From Pseudomonas sp. RIT-PI-r (lineage in GTDB: Bacteria > Pseudomonadota > Gammaproteobacteria > Pseudomonadales > Pseudomonadaceae), in the NCBI RefSeq assembly GCF_001297015.1, contig NZ_LIGE01000023.1, positions 419,092-483,091 of the forward strand: a stretch of DNA of 64,000 bases, in the 5' to 3' direction. Numbering within the stretch: the stretch's first letter is position 1; each line of letters starts with the position of its first letter. The notes beneath the pieces were generated by a model. That model saw only the letters and a list, made by a program, of their open reading frames with translations. It ran no database searches and was not told where the DNA came from. Below are positions 38,175 to 46,978 of this stretch, one piece after another. The position numbers were made by a program, and so were the translations under genes.

Positions 38175-38201
38175 CCTCCCACGGCTTTGCGCTGTGGGAG
38201 G
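38175..38201. terminator. Stem-loop after TpbA-like gene
   Basis: CCTCCCAC and GTGGGAGG pair around an 11-nt loop, 6 bp after the stop. No T run follows, so termination is uncertain; it lies between convergent genes. Confidence 0.35.
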
Positions 38202-38213
38202 TCATGTCGCGAC

Positions 38214-38501
38214 TCAGTCTTCAGTCTTCTTCTTGAGCTTCGGATTCGGAAAGAACTGCACCGCTTGTACGGTCTTGTCCGTCGCAGGTTTGCTGATAGC
38301 GCTGGTGTTGACCCGCGTGCCCAACTCTTTGGGCACCGAAAGCCCTTGCTCATTGAGCGTGTCGGAGTAACCGCAAGCGACACATTCACGGTGCGGCACG
38401 CTGTCTTCGTTCCACATCATCAACTTGTCCGGCTCGCTGCACGCCGGGCATACAGCCCCGGCGATAAAGCGTTTCTTGGTAATCACAGGCCCGTCACTCA
38501 T
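38214..38501 (-). CDS. YheV-like zinc ribbon protein
   Basis: A 95-residue cytoplasmic protein with two Cys pairs, CPAC (18-21) and CVAC (40-43), forming a zinc ribbon, and a basic C-terminal tail ending PKLKKKTED. Same family as E. coli YheV, which sits downstream of prlC there too. Its ATG overlaps the prlC stop by 4 bp, so it is coupled to PrlC. Function unknown. Confidence 0.85.
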   Translation of the reverse strand: MSDGPVITKKRFIAGAVCPACSEPDKLMMWNEDSVPHRECVACGYSDTLNEQGLSVPKELGTRVNTSAISKPATDKTVQAVQFFPNPKLKKKTED

Positions 38502-40549
38502 GCTGCCGCGTCCTCACTCAGGCCGCTGTGGCGCAACAGTGCGTCAATCGACGGCTCACGGCCACGGAAGTCGACGAACAGCACCATCGGTGCCTGCGAA
38601 CCACCGCGCGCCAGAATCGCCTCGCGGAAAGCACGACCGGTTTCAGCGTTGAGCACGCCGTCTTCTTCGAACTTCGAAAAAGCATCTGCCGAGAGCACTT
38701 CAGCCCACTTGTAGCTGTAGTAACCCGCCGCGTAACCGCCGGCGAAGATGTGCGCGAAGCTGTTGGGGAAGCGGTTGTAGGCCGGCGGACGCATCACCGA
38801 CACCTCGTCACGCACGCCTTCGAGCACTTGCAGCACGCTGCGGCCGTCACCGTGGGTGGCGTGCAGTTCGAAGTCGAACAGCGAGAATTCCAGCTGACGA
38901 ACCATCATCAGGCCGGACTGGAAGTTTTTCGCCGCGAGCATTTTTTCCAGCAGGTCCTGCGGCAGCGGTTCGCCGCTTTCGTAATGACCGGAAATCAGCG
39001 CGAGGCCTTCCGGCTCCCAGCACCAGTTTTCCATAAACTGGCTTGGCAGCTCGACCGCATCCCACGCCACGCCGTTGATGCCGGAAACACCGGCGTGATC
39101 AACACGGGTCAGCAAGTGATGCAGGCCATGGCCGAATTCGTGGAACAGCGTGGTCACTTCGTCGTGGGTCAGCAGCGCAGGCTTGCCGCTGTCGGCCGGG
39201 GTGAAGTTGCACACCAGATTGGCCACCGGGCTTTGCAGCACGCCGTCGACGGTGCGACGACGGTCGCGGGCGCCGTCCATCCACGCACCGCCACGCTTGT
39301 TAGCGCGGGCGTAGAGGTCGAAGAAGAAGCGGCCGACGTGCTGGCCGTTTTCCTTGATCTCGAACAGGCGAACGTCCGGATGCCAGGTGTCGAAGCCTTT
39401 CTGTTCGGCGATTTCGATGCCGTACAGGCGCTGAACGATGGCGAACAGACCGCCCAGGACTTTATCGATCGGGAAGTAGGCGCGCAGGGTTTCCTGGGCG
39501 ACGCTGTAGCGTTGCTCACGGAGTTTTTCACCGTAGAAACCGCTGTCCCAGCTTTGCAGGTCGGCGCAGCCCTGTTCGGCGGCGTAGGCGCGCAGCTGTT
39601 GCAGATCCTGTGCGGCAAACGGTTTGCTGCGCTTGGCCAGATCACGCAGGAAGCTCAGCACCTGATCGCTGGATTCGGCCATTTTGGTGGCCAGGCTCAG
39701 CTCGGAGAAACTGGCGAAACCCAGCAACTTGGCCAGTTCCTGACGCAGATCGAGGATCTCTTCCATCACCGGGCCGTTATCGTTCTGACCGGCGTTCGGG
39801 CCTTGATCCGAGGCGCGGGTGCAGTAGGCGGCATAGACTTCTTCACGTAGCGCACGGTCTTGCGCGTAGGTCATCACCGCGTAGTAGCTCGGGAATTCCA
39901 GAGTGATCAGCCAGCCGTCGAGGCCTTTGGCTTGCGCGGCGGCAGCCATTTGCGCCTTGGCCGAGTCGGTCAGGCCGGCGAGCGCGGCTTCGTCGCTGAC
40001 GTGCTTGGTCCATGCCTGCGTGGCATCGAGCAGTTGATTGGAGAAGCGGCTGCCCAGCTCGGACAGTTTGCTTTGCACTTCGGCGTAGCGTTTCTGTTCG
40101 GCTTCCGGCAGGTCGATACCCGACAGACGGAAGTCACGTAGGGCGTGTTCCAGAATAGTCTTCTGCGCCACGTCGAAACCGGTGGCTTGCGGGCTGTTGG
40201 CCAGTGCTTCATAAGCCTGGAACAGCTCGCGGTTCTGGCCCATTTCGGTGGAGTAGGCGCTCAGGGCTGGCAGGCACGACTCGTAGGCTTCACGCAATTC
40301 AGCGCTGTTGCACACGGCATTGAGGTGGCTGACCGGGCTCCAGGCAGCACCGAGGCGGTCATTGAGTTCGTCCATCGCCAGAACCAGACCGGCCCAGGTA
40401 GGGTTCTGAACCTGAGTCTTGAGGATTTCGGCAATGGCGGCGCGGTTGTCGGCCAGGATCGTTTCGATGGCGGGCAGGACGTGTTCGGCACGGATCGTGG
40501 AGAACGGTGGCAGGTCGTAGGACTGCAGCAGAGGGTTGTTCACGCTCAC
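38498..40549 (-). CDS. prlC: Oligopeptidase A (PrlC), M3 metallopeptidase
   Basis: Cytoplasmic zinc peptidase that degrades signal peptides and other oligopeptides. The zinc motif HEFGHGLHHLL (HEXXH) lies about two thirds in, with the third ligand Glu about 25 residues on. GTG at 40549 gives MSVNNPLLQSYDLPPF (683 residues); another GTG three codons upstream is equally open, and AAGG precedes both. It is divergent from the gamma-carbonic anhydrase and coupled to the zinc ribbon gene. Confidence 0.95.
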   Translation of the reverse strand: MSVNNPLLQSYDLPPFSTIRAEHVLPAIETILADNRAAIAEILKTQVQNPTWAGLVLAMDELNDRLGAAWSPVSHLNAVCNSAELREAYESCLPALSAYSTEMGQNRELFQAYEALANSPQATGFDVAQKTILEHALRDFRLSGIDLPEAEQKRYAEVQSKLSELGSRFSNQLLDATQAWTKHVSDEAALAGLTDSAKAQMAAAAQAKGLDGWLITLEFPSYYAVMTYAQDRALREEVYAAYCTRASDQGPNAGQNDNGPVMEEILDLRQELAKLLGFASFSELSLATKMAESSDQVLSFLRDLAKRSKPFAAQDLQQLRAYAAEQGCADLQSWDSGFYGEKLREQRYSVAQETLRAYFPIDKVLGGLFAIVQRLYGIEIAEQKGFDTWHPDVRLFEIKENGQHVGRFFFDLYARANKRGGAWMDGARDRRRTVDGVLQSPVANLVCNFTPADSGKPALLTHDEVTTLFHEFGHGLHHLLTRVDHAGVSGINGVAWDAVELPSQFMENWCWEPEGLALISGHYESGEPLPQDLLEKMLAAKNFQSGLMMVRQLEFSLFDFELHATHGDGRSVLQVLEGVRDEVSVMRPPAYNRFPNSFAHIFAGGYAAGYYSYKWAEVLSADAFSKFEEDGVLNAETGRAFREAILARGGSQAPMVLFVDFRGREPSIDALLRHSGLSEDAAA

Positions 40550-40637
40550 GGTTGGCACCTTGGCTGGGGAAACATTGCCCCATCTTAATTACAATCGGCA
40601 TTCACCGCAGCTATCGGCGACAGAGAGAGAAATTATC

Positions 40638-41183
40638 GTGTCCCTTCGCAAGTACCAGAATCACACCCCGCAGTTGAGTAAAGGCGCGTTTGTCGACGGC
40701 TCGGCAGTGGTGATCGGCGACGTCGAAATCGGCGAAGACAGCTCCGTCTGGCCGCTGACCGTGATCCGTGGTGACATGCACCGCATCCGCATCGGTGCGC
40801 GCACCAGCGTGCAGGACGGCTGCGTGTTGCACATCACCCACGCCGGCCCGTTCAACCCCGACGGCTTCCCGCTGCTGATCGGCGATGACGTGACCATCGC
40901 CCACAAAGTCATGCTCCACGGCTGCAGCGTCGGTAGCCGCGTATTGATCGGCATGGGCAGCATCGTCATGGACGGCGCGGTGGTCGAGGACGATGTGATC
41001 ATCGGCGCTGGCAGCCTTGTGCCACCGGGCAAACGCCTGGAAAGCGGCTTCCTCTATGTGGGTAGCCCGGTGAAACAGGTCCGTCCGCTGACCGACAAGG
41101 AAAACGCGTTCTTCACTTACAGCGCGGCCAACTACGTAAAGCTCAAGGACCTGCATCTAGCCGAAGGCTACGACACACTCTGA
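40638..41183 (+). CDS. Gamma-carbonic anhydrase family hexapeptide protein
   Basis: Left-handed beta-helix protein of the YrdA/PaaY type, 181 residues. Repeated hexapeptides are visible (AVVIGDVEIGEDSSVWP, VLIGMGSIVMDGAVVEDD). Candidate metal ligands are the His in VLHITHA and the pair in IAHKVMLHG. A GTG start (MSLRKYQNH) with GAGAGAGA upstream fits the family N-terminus. Metal-dependent activity cannot be read off. It precedes a HAD phosphatase by 29 bp. Confidence 0.88.
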   Translation: MSLRKYQNHTPQLSKGAFVDGSAVVIGDVEIGEDSSVWPLTVIRGDMHRIRIGARTSVQDGCVLHITHAGPFNPDGFPLLIGDDVTIAHKVMLHGCSVGSRVLIGMGSIVMDGAVVEDDVIIGAGSLVPPGKRLESGFLYVGSPVKQVRPLTDKENAFFTYSAANYVKLKDLHLAEGYDTL

Positions 41184-41212
41184 ATCGAATTTGCGACTGC
41201 TCAGGAATACTC

Positions 41213-41863
41213 ATGCATTACCAAACCGTACTGTTCGACCTCGATGGCACCCTGACCGACCCGCGTGAGGGCATCACCCGTTCCATTCAGTTTGCCTTGG
41301 CCAAACTCGGCATCGATGAACCGGACCTGACCAAGCTCGAACACTTCATCGGCCCGCCACTGTTGCAGGCGTTCATGCAGTTCTACGATTTCGATGAAGC
41401 CAAGGCGTGGCAGGCGGTGAATTTCTATCGTGAACGCTTTAAGGTCACCGGCCTGTACGAGAACCGCGTGTTTGAGGGTGTCACGCCGTTGCTGGAAACC
41501 CTGAGCGGGCAAGGTCGGCAGCTGTACATCGCGACATCGAAGCCGTGGGAATTCGCCCGCGAGATCGCCCGGCATTTTGATTTCGCCCGGCACTTCAAGG
41601 TGATTTACGGCAGCGAACTGGATGGCACGCGGACCAACAAGGTCGAGCTGATTGCCCATCTGCTGAAAGAGGAAGGGCTGGATCCTGCGAATACGCTGAT
41701 GATTGGCGATCGCAAGCATGACTTGATCGGGGCGCGCAGCAACGGTCTGGATGCGGCGGCGGTCGGTTATGGGTTTGGCAGTTTTGAAGAGTTGAATGCC
41801 GAAGCACCGGCTTATCACTTCGAGACACTGGATCAGTTGCATCAGGCCTTTTTGCAGCGCTGA
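41213..41863 (+). CDS. HAD-family phosphatase, Gph/PGP-like
   Basis: A 216-residue haloacid-dehalogenase hydrolase. Motif I DLDGTLTD (nucleophile Asp at residue 9), motif II ATSKPW, motif III Lys in the NKVEL region and motif IV GDRKHDLIGA are present. A helical cap domain of the phosphoglycolate phosphatase type lies between. It follows the gamma-carbonic anhydrase in the same direction. Substrate not known; phosphoglycolate or a nucleotide is possible. Confidence 0.86.
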   Translation: MHYQTVLFDLDGTLTDPREGITRSIQFALAKLGIDEPDLTKLEHFIGPPLLQAFMQFYDFDEAKAWQAVNFYRERFKVTGLYENRVFEGVTPLLETLSGQGRQLYIATSKPWEFAREIARHFDFARHFKVIYGSELDGTRTNKVELIAHLLKEEGLDPANTLMIGDRKHDLIGARSNGLDAAAVGYGFGSFEELNAEAPAYHFETLDQLHQAFLQR

Positions 41864-41872
41864 TTAGATTAC

Positions 41873-41939
41873 TATCGCGAGCAGGCTCACTTCTACATTT
41901 GGAACGCATTCCCCTGTAGGAGTGAGCCTGCTCGCGATG
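41873..41939. repeat. REP doublet (family B)
   Basis: TATCGCGAGCAGGCTCACT and AGTGAGCCTGCTCGCGAT face each other around TCTACATTTGGAACGCATTCCCCTGTAGG. It separates the HAD gene from the convergent peptidase gene. Confidence 0.88.
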
Positions 41940-41956
41940 ACTTACTCCCAATCAAC

Positions 41957-43039
41957 TCAACTGTTTGGATCTGCCAACATTTTCAAAGCCGCCTTTCGCT
42001 CAGCCCCCGGTAACCCACCCAACCGCTCAACCTGCGCATAAAACCTCAGCCAATCCCCCCCAACCTGCCTGAACAACGCCGCAAACGCCGGCACCCACTG
42101 GTCATACAACCCAAACGGCAACAACCGCGCATTGTTCAACGGCGCGTTCACCCAGGCGTCATAACGCTTGTCTCCATCCCACTGACTGTCGCTCATTTTC
42201 CGATAATCCCGGCGAAACTGTTCGAACTCCGCCGCCTTGCGTTCGCGCATCTGTTCGGTCGACAGCGGCTGTGCATACAATTTTTCCAACCGAGACCGCA
42301 CATCCAGCACCAACTCGATGAACTGATCCCGCTGCTTCAACCGTGAGTCAGTGTCCGCTGGCAACCCGCGAAACGCCCGCCACTGCCGGGTGCCTTCCTG
42401 CTCGACAAACGTGGCGAAGGACTCGTTGAACTCGGTGTCGTCCTTCACATAAAAGCATTGATGAGCCAGCTCGTGAAAGATCAGCGTGGCCAGGCGTTCA
42501 TCACCCCAGCCCATCATTGAATTAAGAATGGGATCGTTGAACCAGCCGAGCGTCGAATAGGCCTCAACACCGCCAATCGACACGTCCATGCCTTGCAAGC
42601 GCTGGATCGCCGCCTCACCGCGGGCCGCGCTCTGGCTGTAGTAACCCCGATAAGCCACGCAGCCGGCAATCGGGAAACAATGGTTCTGCGGCGTCAGGGA
42701 AAACTCCTGAGTGGCGAACACATTCCACACCACAAACGGTCGGCCAATGTCGGCATACAGGCGATAGCTCTGGTTGTCCGGCAGGTGCAGATGCTCGCTG
42801 GCGAACGCCCGGGCCTTTTGTGACTGGGCCAGGTGCGTGCGTAATTTCGCTTCGCGGCTCGGGTCGGCAATGATTTTTTCCACCGGCTCGCGCGCCCGCA
42901 GCAATTGCAGCTGGCCGCTGGCCAACTGGCTGTAATAGCTGACGCTGGCGCAACCGTTGAGCAACAAAAACATCACACCCGGAAACAAAACCCGAAAAAC
43001 GCGATCAAGTAACCCAAGGCTTGGAAACGGCCTGCTCAA
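41957..43039 (-). CDS. Lipoprotein aminopeptidase-like zinc peptidase (COG4324)
   Basis: A 360-residue predicted lipoprotein with a zinc-peptidase motif. The signal ends LLLNGC with lipid-anchor Cys30. HELAH (189-193) is followed by FNESFATF, which holds a plausible third ligand Glu206. Family members of COG4324 are annotated as predicted aminopeptidases; substrate unproven. The start is a TTG at 43039, chosen because it gives a complete basic n-region; the next in-frame ATG leaves only a few residues before the lipobox. Divergent from the lipoprotein pair. Confidence 0.8.
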   Translation of the reverse strand: MSRPFPSLGLLDRVFRVLFPGVMFLLLNGCASVSYYSQLASGQLQLLRAREPVEKIIADPSREAKLRTHLAQSQKARAFASEHLHLPDNQSYRLYADIGRPFVVWNVFATQEFSLTPQNHCFPIAGCVAYRGYYSQSAARGEAAIQRLQGMDVSIGGVEAYSTLGWFNDPILNSMMGWGDERLATLIFHELAHQCFYVKDDTEFNESFATFVEQEGTRQWRAFRGLPADTDSRLKQRDQFIELVLDVRSRLEKLYAQPLSTEQMRERKAAEFEQFRRDYRKMSDSQWDGDKRYDAWVNAPLNNARLLPFGLYDQWVPAFAALFRQVGGDWLRFYAQVERLGGLPGAERKAALKMLADPNS

Positions 43040-43098
43040 AATAAGAAATCCCCCGGAGAGTCTGCTCGCAAGACTATCCCGCCTAAAGGAGCACCGCT

Positions 43099-43521
43099 AT
43101 GCGCATGTTGATGCTGTCAGGGGGCCTGCTGACGCTGGCCGGTTGTGCCAATTTCGGAATGCCCGAACCCGACCCTTCGCAAGCCTGGATCGATCTCGAT
43201 GCCCGGCAACAGGATACGGCGCTGCAAGCGCTGCAAGTCGATACCCGGGCGACCACCGACAAACGCTACTTCGAAGTGCAGCCCGGTAGCCATGAGCTGA
43301 AGGTGCGTTATCAATTTCCGGTAGAGGCGACCAATATCGGTCCCGATGCCGAACCGCTGTGGCGCGATTGCCAGTTGAGTGTGAAATTCAAGGATTTCAA
43401 CGCGGGCCAGCGTTACCAGTTGCAGGCCGGCAGTATCGGATTCCGACCTTGGGCCAAGCTTTATGACGAGCAGCGAAAAGTGGTAGGCCAGGGCACGCCG
43501 GCAGGCTGTCAACGCACCTGA
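43099..43521 (+). CDS. Small lipoprotein, first of a tandem paralogous pair
   Basis: A 140-residue lipoprotein: lipobox LAGC with Cys16. The mature domain has a beta-sandwich-like pattern: RYFEVQPGSHELKVRYQF, then FNAGQRYQLQAGSIGFRPWA, shared with the next gene. Two other Cys (near DCQLSV and at AGCQRT) could form a disulfide. Separated from its paralogue by 40 bp in the same direction, so the two are probably an operon. Function unknown; the structural signature resembles PEGA-like domains. Confidence 0.75.
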   Translation: MRMLMLSGGLLTLAGCANFGMPEPDPSQAWIDLDARQQDTALQALQVDTRATTDKRYFEVQPGSHELKVRYQFPVEATNIGPDAEPLWRDCQLSVKFKDFNAGQRYQLQAGSIGFRPWAKLYDEQRKVVGQGTPAGCQRT

Positions 43522-43561
43522 ACGGCGCTATGCTGAGTGTCCGGGCCAGTGGGTATTCATC

Positions 43562-43981
43562 ATGCGCAAATTGCTTTCATTGATCGTTGCCAGCCTTTTG
43601 ACCGGTTGCCAGACGCCGCTGCCCCCGGTCGATCCGCAAATGGCCTGGGTCGACTTTTCGACGCCGACGCCGGGCGGCAAATTACTGATGGCTGAGCGTC
43701 TCGACAATCAACGGCTGAATGACGGGCGCTACTTTCAGGTCACCCCCGGCAGTCACGAGCTGCGCGTGCGCTTCGACTTTGAAGTGTTTGGCGGGGGCGG
43801 CGCATTGATGACCGGGCCGGTAGAGCGCCTGTGTTACCTGTACATACGCTACGACCATTTCGAGGCGGGGCAACGTTACCTGCTGGAGGGGCGTTCGCTG
43901 GCGTTCACCCCGAGTGCCCGGCTTTATAACGCCAGACGCGAGATCGTTGCTGAAGATCGCCAATACAACTGCATCAACTGA
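43562..43981 (+). CDS. Small lipoprotein, second of the tandem pair
   Basis: A 139-residue paralogue of the preceding gene: lipobox LTGC with Cys16, GRYFQVTPGSHELRVRFDF, FEAGQRYLLEGRSLAFTPSA and a Cys near the C-terminus (YNCIN). The second Cys pattern (LCYLY) mirrors DCQLSV in the first copy. It ends 6 bp before the stop of the convergent DUF1161 gene. No function is known. Duplication looks old: identity is limited to the core. Confidence 0.75.
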   Translation: MRKLLSLIVASLLTGCQTPLPPVDPQMAWVDFSTPTPGGKLLMAERLDNQRLNDGRYFQVTPGSHELRVRFDFEVFGGGGALMTGPVERLCYLYIRYDHFEAGQRYLLEGRSLAFTPSARLYNARREIVAEDRQYNCIN

Positions 43982-43987
43982 AGCGCC

Positions 43988-44227
43988 TCAGCTATCGTTC
44001 TTCTGGTAGATGATAGCTTTGGTGCCGTTCTCACATGAACCGACCACCATGGCGATGTCATGCTTTGCTGCTTCTTCCTTGCTGACGATTTCCAGTGTGT
44101 AGGACGGCACTGCTTTAGCCTGGATCTTGACTTCGATCTCTTTCTTGAGTTCTTCGCAGTCTTTGGGTGCGGCAAAAACCGAGGTGGCCAGTGCACTGCA
44201 GAGAATCGCCAAGCCGATACGTTTCAT
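43988..44227 (-). CDS. DUF1161 secreted protein, copy 1
   Basis: A 79-residue protein with a signal peptide (MKRIGLAILCSALATSVFA, cleaved after AFA-type site). The mature part has CEELKKEIEVKIQAKAV and VVGSCENGTKAIIYQ, giving two Cys that probably form a disulfide. DUF1161; function unknown, periplasmic. A paralogue lies at 46410. Upstream are a GC-rich palindrome (GCGCGCACGGGCGTGCGC, 44249-44266) in the leader and then a REP doublet. Confidence 0.82.
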   Translation of the reverse strand: MKRIGLAILCSALATSVFAAPKDCEELKKEIEVKIQAKAVPSYTLEIVSKEEAAKHDIAMVVGSCENGTKAIIYQKNDS

Positions 44228-44365
44228 GAGTGAAGCTCCCTGAGGCAGCGCGCACGGGCGTGCGCTGAAGCTGCTGTCATTGATTCGACCATACTTTTAC
44301 CGCGAGGGTTCTGACTTCGCTCACAAGTTGTTCTGAAGGTTTAAATCTTGGGAGATCTGCAGATT

Positions 44366-44464
44366 GCTATCGCGAGCAGGCTCACTCCTACAGGGAATCC
44401 TGGTCGCTCACAATAATTGTGTCCGCTGGAGATCAACTGTAGGAGTGAGCCTGCTCGCGATAGC
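44366..44464. repeat. REP doublet (family B)
   Basis: GCTATCGCGAGCAGGCTCAC and its complement at the right end flank a 55-bp centre. It separates the DUF1161 gene from osmC; both neighbours are read on the minus strand. Confidence 0.88.
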
Positions 44465-44485
44465 GCCAGACCGGTCAACCCAAAA

Positions 44486-44917
44486 TCAACTGACCAGCGA
44501 AGCCTCAAGCGTAATCTTCGCATTCAGCACTTTGGATACCGGGCACCCTTCCTTGGCCTTGTTGCTCAGCTCTTCAAACTGCGCCTGCGTCGCCCCCGGG
44601 ATTTTCGCCTTGAGGATCAGCTTCACCGCCGTGATAGCGAACCCGCCATCCACTTGGTCGAGGGTCACTTCCGCATTGGTATCGATGCTGTCGGCCTTCA
44701 GGCCCGCATCGCCCAAAATCATCGAAAACGCCATGGAGAAACAACCGGCATGCGCAGCGCCGATCAGTTCTTCCGGGTTGGTGCCCTTGCCGCCTTCGAA
44801 GCGCGCCTTGAAGCCGTAGGGTGCTTCTCTGAGGACACCGGTTTCGGTGGAGATCGAGCCGATGCCGGTTTTCAGATCGCCTGCCCAATGTGCGGATGCT
44901 TTCTTCACGATAGCCAT
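44486..44917 (-). CDS. osmC: Organic hydroperoxide reductase OsmC
   Basis: Peroxiredoxin-like enzyme that reduces organic hydroperoxides; 143 residues. The two reactive Cys are in HAGCFSMAFS and EGCPVSKVL, with the general base pattern GTNPEELIGAAH before the first. A sigma-22 type promoter lies 63-90 bp upstream, so induction by envelope and osmotic stress is expected, as for P. aeruginosa osmC. CTATCCT, within the same segment, is also close to a sigma-S -10. GGAGGCAGACATGGC gives a strong Shine-Dalgarno. Confidence 0.95.
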   Translation of the reverse strand: MAIVKKASAHWAGDLKTGIGSISTETGVLREAPYGFKARFEGGKGTNPEELIGAAHAGCFSMAFSMILGDAGLKADSIDTNAEVTLDQVDGGFAITAVKLILKAKIPGATQAQFEELSNKAKEGCPVSKVLNAKITLEASLVS

Positions 44918-44979
44918 GTCTGCCTCCTCAAGATCTGACGCGGAAACGCCGCGTCGTCGTGGTTTTTGCTTGCAAGGCT

Positions 44980-45007
44980 TCTGAGGATAGACGTCGGAAC
45001 AAAGTTC
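44980..45007 (-). promoter_or_regulatory. Sigma-22 (AlgU-type) promoter of osmC
   Basis: Minus strand: perfect -35 GAACTT (45007-45002), 17-bp spacer, -10 TCAGA (44984-44980). The same spacer and -10 occur at ersA. Start is expected about 55 nt before the osmC ATG. Confidence 0.72.
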
Positions 45008-45160
45008 AGCCCGTCTGAATCGTTGACTTTTTTAGTAGGAAATATCTTCGCTGCTATTGAAACTCGGGTATATGCCCTCATTGCATGAAACACGCTTATG
45101 GATTCGGCAGGGTTTCGTTCGCTAAGAAAAACCTGCCGCCTCACTCGGAGACGCAGGTTT

Positions 45161-46162
45161 ATGAAGCAACTGTCCGACGTAAAATTTTCTACCCTCGATC
45201 TGGTGCCGGTGCGCGAAAATGGCAGCCCGGCGCAGTCGCTACGCAACTCGCTGGACCTGGCGCAGCACGTCGAAAAATTTGGCTACACGCGGTTCTGGGT
45301 GGCTGAACACCACAACATGGACGGCATTGCCAGTTCCGCGACCTCGGTTTTGCTGGGTTATCTGGCGGGCGGCACGTCGACCATTCGTGTCGGCTCCGGT
45401 GGCGTTATGTTGCCTAACCATGCGCCGCTGGTGATTGCCGAGCAGTTCGGTACGCTGGAAAGTTTGTATCCGGGGCGGATTGATCTGGGTCTTGGCCGCG
45501 CGCCGGGATCCGATCAGATGACCGCTCGTGCGCTGCGCCGCGAACGCTCCGGCAGCGCTGATGATTTTCCCGAAGACGTCGCCGAACTGGTGCGCTTCCT
45601 CGGCCCGCGTACCCCGGATCAGCGTGTGATCGCGATGCCGGGCACGGGCACCAATGTGCCGATCTGGTTGCTCGGTTCCAGTCTGTTCAGTGCGCAGTTG
45701 GCCGGTGAACGCGGTTTGCCCTACGCCTTTGCCTCGCATTTCGCCCCGCGTTTCATGCACGAGGCGATCCGCGTCTACCGCAATCACTTCAAGCCGTCGG
45801 CGGTGCTCGACAAGCCGTACGTGATGCTCGGTGTGCCGTTGGTGGCAGCGGATACCGATGAACATGCCGATTATCTGGCGACGTCGGTGTATCAGCGCAT
45901 TCTGGCGTTGATGCGTGGGCAGAGCCTGGTGCAGCGTCCGCCAGTGAAAACCATGGAAGGCTTGTGGTTGCCGCATGAGCGTGAGGCGGTGGGGGATTTC
46001 CTTGGGCTGGCGATGGTCGGTAGCCCAGCGAAAATCCGCGCGAAGCTGGAGGTGTTGGTGGAACAGACTCAAGCGGATGAGCTGATTTTCACCAGTGATC
46101 TCTACGAACACGCTGATCGTGTGCATTCGTACGAATTGTTGGCGCAGGTTATGAAGGGCTGA
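45161..46162 (+). CDS. LLM-class flavin-dependent oxidoreductase (luciferase-like)
   Basis: A 333-residue bacterial luciferase-like monooxygenase fold protein of the MsnO8/YhbW group. [38 protein letters not shown] and [16 protein letters not shown] are group motifs for FMN and substrate binding. ATG at 45161 ([13 protein letters not shown]) is chosen over an in-frame upstream Met because GGAG and AGG precede it. Divergent from osmC. The substrate is not known. Confidence 0.86.
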   Translation: MKQLSDVKFSTLDLVPVRENGSPAQSLRNSLDLAQHVEKFGYTRFWVAEHHNMDGIASSATSVLLGYLAGGTSTIRVGSGGVMLPNHAPLVIAEQFGTLESLYPGRIDLGLGRAPGSDQMTARALRRERSGSADDFPEDVAELVRFLGPRTPDQRVIAMPGTGTNVPIWLLGSSLFSAQLAGERGLPYAFASHFAPRFMHEAIRVYRNHFKPSAVLDKPYVMLGVPLVAADTDEHADYLATSVYQRILALMRGQSLVQRPPVKTMEGLWLPHEREAVGDFLGLAMVGSPAKIRAKLEVLVEQTQADELIFTSDLYEHADRVHSYELLAQVMKG

Positions 46163-46168
46163 AAGGCA

Positions 46169-46329
46169 CCCCCACCCTAGCCCTCTCCCAGAGGGAGAGG
46201 GGACTGACCGGGTTGAATAATCGAGATACGCCGACCTGAGATATCCAGTCGTACTCAGGTTCTGATACAACCCACGATCTGCCCCCTCTCCCCCTCGCCC
46301 CCTTGGGGGAGAGGGCTGGGGTGAGGGGG
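46169..46329. repeat. Composite repeat, second copy (CCCACCCTAGCCCTCTCCC arms)
   Basis: Inverted arms like those at 19701-19921, with internal GCCGACCTGAGATATCCAGTC matching the direct-repeat unit of that copy (only one unit here). It lies between the luciferase-like gene and convergent DUF1161 copy 2. Confidence 0.8.
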
Positions 46330-46364
46330 ATCAATCTCAAACACACCACAAATCTTTCAGACAC

Positions 46365-46394
46365 AAAAAAGCCGACGCCTTCACGTCGGCTTTT
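46365..46394. terminator. Bidirectional terminator
   Basis: AAAAAAGCCGACG and CGTCGGCTTTT pair around CCTTCA, with A and T runs on both sides. It can serve the luciferase-like gene and the DUF1161 copy, which converge on it. Confidence 0.88.
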
Positions 46395-46409
46395 GCATTT
46401 CAGGCGCGA

Positions 46410-46634
46410 TCAACCGCGCTGGTAGACGATTTCCTTGGTGCCACCTTCGCAGGTGCCAACGACGTCGCCGCCAGCCGCTGCGCCCTTGTCGACAATCTCC
46501 AGCGAATACCCGGAAACGCCCTTGGCATCCAGCTTCGCCGCAATCTCGCTTTTCAGCTCTTCACATGGCTTACCGGCAGCAAACGCACCACCCGCAAGGC
46601 TCAACAAACCTACTGCCAACATGAACTTCTTCAT
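46410..46634 (-). CDS. DUF1161 secreted protein, copy 2
   Basis: A 74-residue paralogue of the gene at 43988. Signal peptide MKKFMLAVGLLSLAGGAFA, then CEELKSEIAAKLDAKGV and VVGTCEGGTKEIVYQ with the same two Cys. The ATG at 46634 has GGGAG eight bases upstream; a longer frame begins three codons earlier. DUF1161 function is unknown. Confidence 0.82.
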   Translation of the reverse strand: MKKFMLAVGLLSLAGGAFAAGKPCEELKSEIAAKLDAKGVSGYSLEIVDKGAAAGGDVVGTCEGGTKEIVYQRG

Positions 46635-46762
46635 CGGTCGCACTCCCTGGTCGGATTGAAAGAGGCGGGCATCAGGTCATCCACCCGATGCACTCACCCT
46701 GTAGCGCTTTGCCATTCCTATGGCACTCGGCCAGCGCGCAAGTTCAGAAGACTAGACCAAAC

Positions 46763-46978
46763 TCAGCTGCTGGCAATGCGGAAGCCGACTTTCAGCGTCA
46801 CCTGAAAGTGCGCAGCCTTGCCGTCCTTGATGTGGCCACGGGTGTCGACTACTTCAAACCACTCAAGATGCTTGATGCTCTTGTTGGCTTCGGCCAGCGC
46901 GTTGTTGATGGCGTCTTCGATGCTGCTGGCGGACGAACCGACCAGCTCGACTTTCTTGTACGTGTGATGGTCACTCAT
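46763..46978 (-). CDS. Dodecin flavoprotein
   Basis: A 71-residue dodecamer-forming flavin-storage protein. The family core is present: [22 protein letters not shown], and [12 protein letters not shown], with the Trp that stacks on the flavin. AAGGAGATCGCC precedes the ATG at 46978. Upstream, toward the DUF883 gene, GAACTT occurs on the minus strand without a good sigma-22 -10, so regulation is unclear. The neighbouring genes are mostly stress related. Confidence 0.92.
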   Translation of the reverse strand: MSDHHTYKKVELVGSSASSIEDAINNALAEANKSIKHLEWFEVVDTRGHIKDGKAAHFQVTLKVGFRIASS

